DNA of 5,514 nucleotides from Bacteroidales bacterium UBA2030. GTDB lineage: Bacteria; Bacteroidota; Bacteroidia; Bacteroidales; TTA-H9. Shown here piece after piece: positions 5,468-5,514 of the stretch. The stretch lies in contig DDBO01000076.1 of assembly GCA_002332755.1 (NCBI GenBank), positions 1-5,514 of the forward strand. The letters are read 5' to 3'. Numbering within the stretch: the stretch's first letter is position 1; each line of letters begins with the position of its first letter. A program made the position numbers and the translations under genes. Under the pieces are notes generated by a model. The model ran no database searches, was not told where the DNA came from, and saw only the letters and a program-made list of their open reading frames with translations.

Positions 5468-5514
5468 GGAACCTGAAACCTGGAACATGGAACCTGAAAC
5501 CTGGAACTTGGAAC
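5468..5514. repeat. Heptanucleotide tandem repeat (21-bp higher-order unit), continuing past the right edge
   Basis: The sequence is a head-to-tail run of 7-bp units: GGAACCT, GAAACCT, GGAACAT, GGAACCT, GAAACCT, GGAACTT, GGAAC. Three heptamers make a 21-bp unit present twice (5468-5488 and 5489-5509) with one base difference, so the array shows a nested period. A degenerate heptamer (AAAACCC, 5461-5467) may mark its left border. Because 21 is a multiple of three, one frame would read as a repetitive peptide (EPETWNM, EPETWNL), but a TAA at 5460-5462 closes that frame just upstream, so it is not part of a gene visible here. The array is cut by the window end and its total length is unknown. 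Confidence 0.85.

Noticed and set aside
5469..5513. Repetitive peptide (EPETWN-type) encoded by the heptamer repeat
   Set aside because: An in-frame stop lies just upstream at 5460-5462, there is no start signal, and a 7-bp repeat gives such a peptide automatically whenever three units make 21 bp.
5468..5514. CRISPR array
   Set aside because: The units are contiguous 7-bp and 21-bp repeats with no unique spacers, so this is a simple tandem repeat.

Overview
The window looks like a Bacteroidota (Bacteroidetes) chromosome, probably from an anaerobic or facultatively anaerobic member. This rests on three things. One is a well-formed TTTG-N21-TATTTTTG promoter, matching the -33/-7 signals of that phylum. 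Another is the general lack of Shine-Dalgarno sequences in front of the genes. The third is a split four-subunit, oxygen-sensitive-type 2-oxoacid:ferredoxin oxidoreductase. Species cannot be named from the sequence.

All recognisable genes lie on the minus strand, in two transcription units read right to left. The right-hand unit (5046 to 2352) encodes a complete 2-oxoacid:ferredoxin oxidoreductase in the order delta (two [4Fe-4S] clusters), alpha (VorB/KorA type), beta (thiamine diphosphate plus a probable [4Fe-4S]) and gamma. Gaps are 20, 3 and 20 bp. It ends at a strong intrinsic terminator (2277-2329). Together these subunits would oxidatively decarboxylate a 2-oxoacid to its acyl-CoA and pass electrons to ferredoxin, or run in reverse. 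Sequence alone does not settle whether the substrate is 2-oxoglutarate or a branched-chain 2-oxoacid.

The left-hand unit starts at a good Bacteroidota promoter (2213-2245) just past that terminator. After a leader of roughly 275 nt comes a full-length enolase (1932 to 640), followed 14 bp later by the N-terminal half of a major facilitator superfamily transporter (start at 625) that runs off the left edge. The leader holds an inverted repeat, an orphan AGGAGG, a doubtful 63-codon ORF and, on the opposite strand, a small hairpin followed by T8.

The right 468 bp (5047-5514) has no convincing gene. It holds a weak candidate promoter for the oxidoreductase operon and AT-rich spacer, and ends in a heptanucleotide tandem repeat (GGAACCT-like, with a 21-bp higher-order period) that continues past the window edge.

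This is mainly core-metabolism sequence. I see no defence system, mobile element, CRISPR array or evident new system. The points most worth a second look are the heptamer repeat and the long enolase leader.
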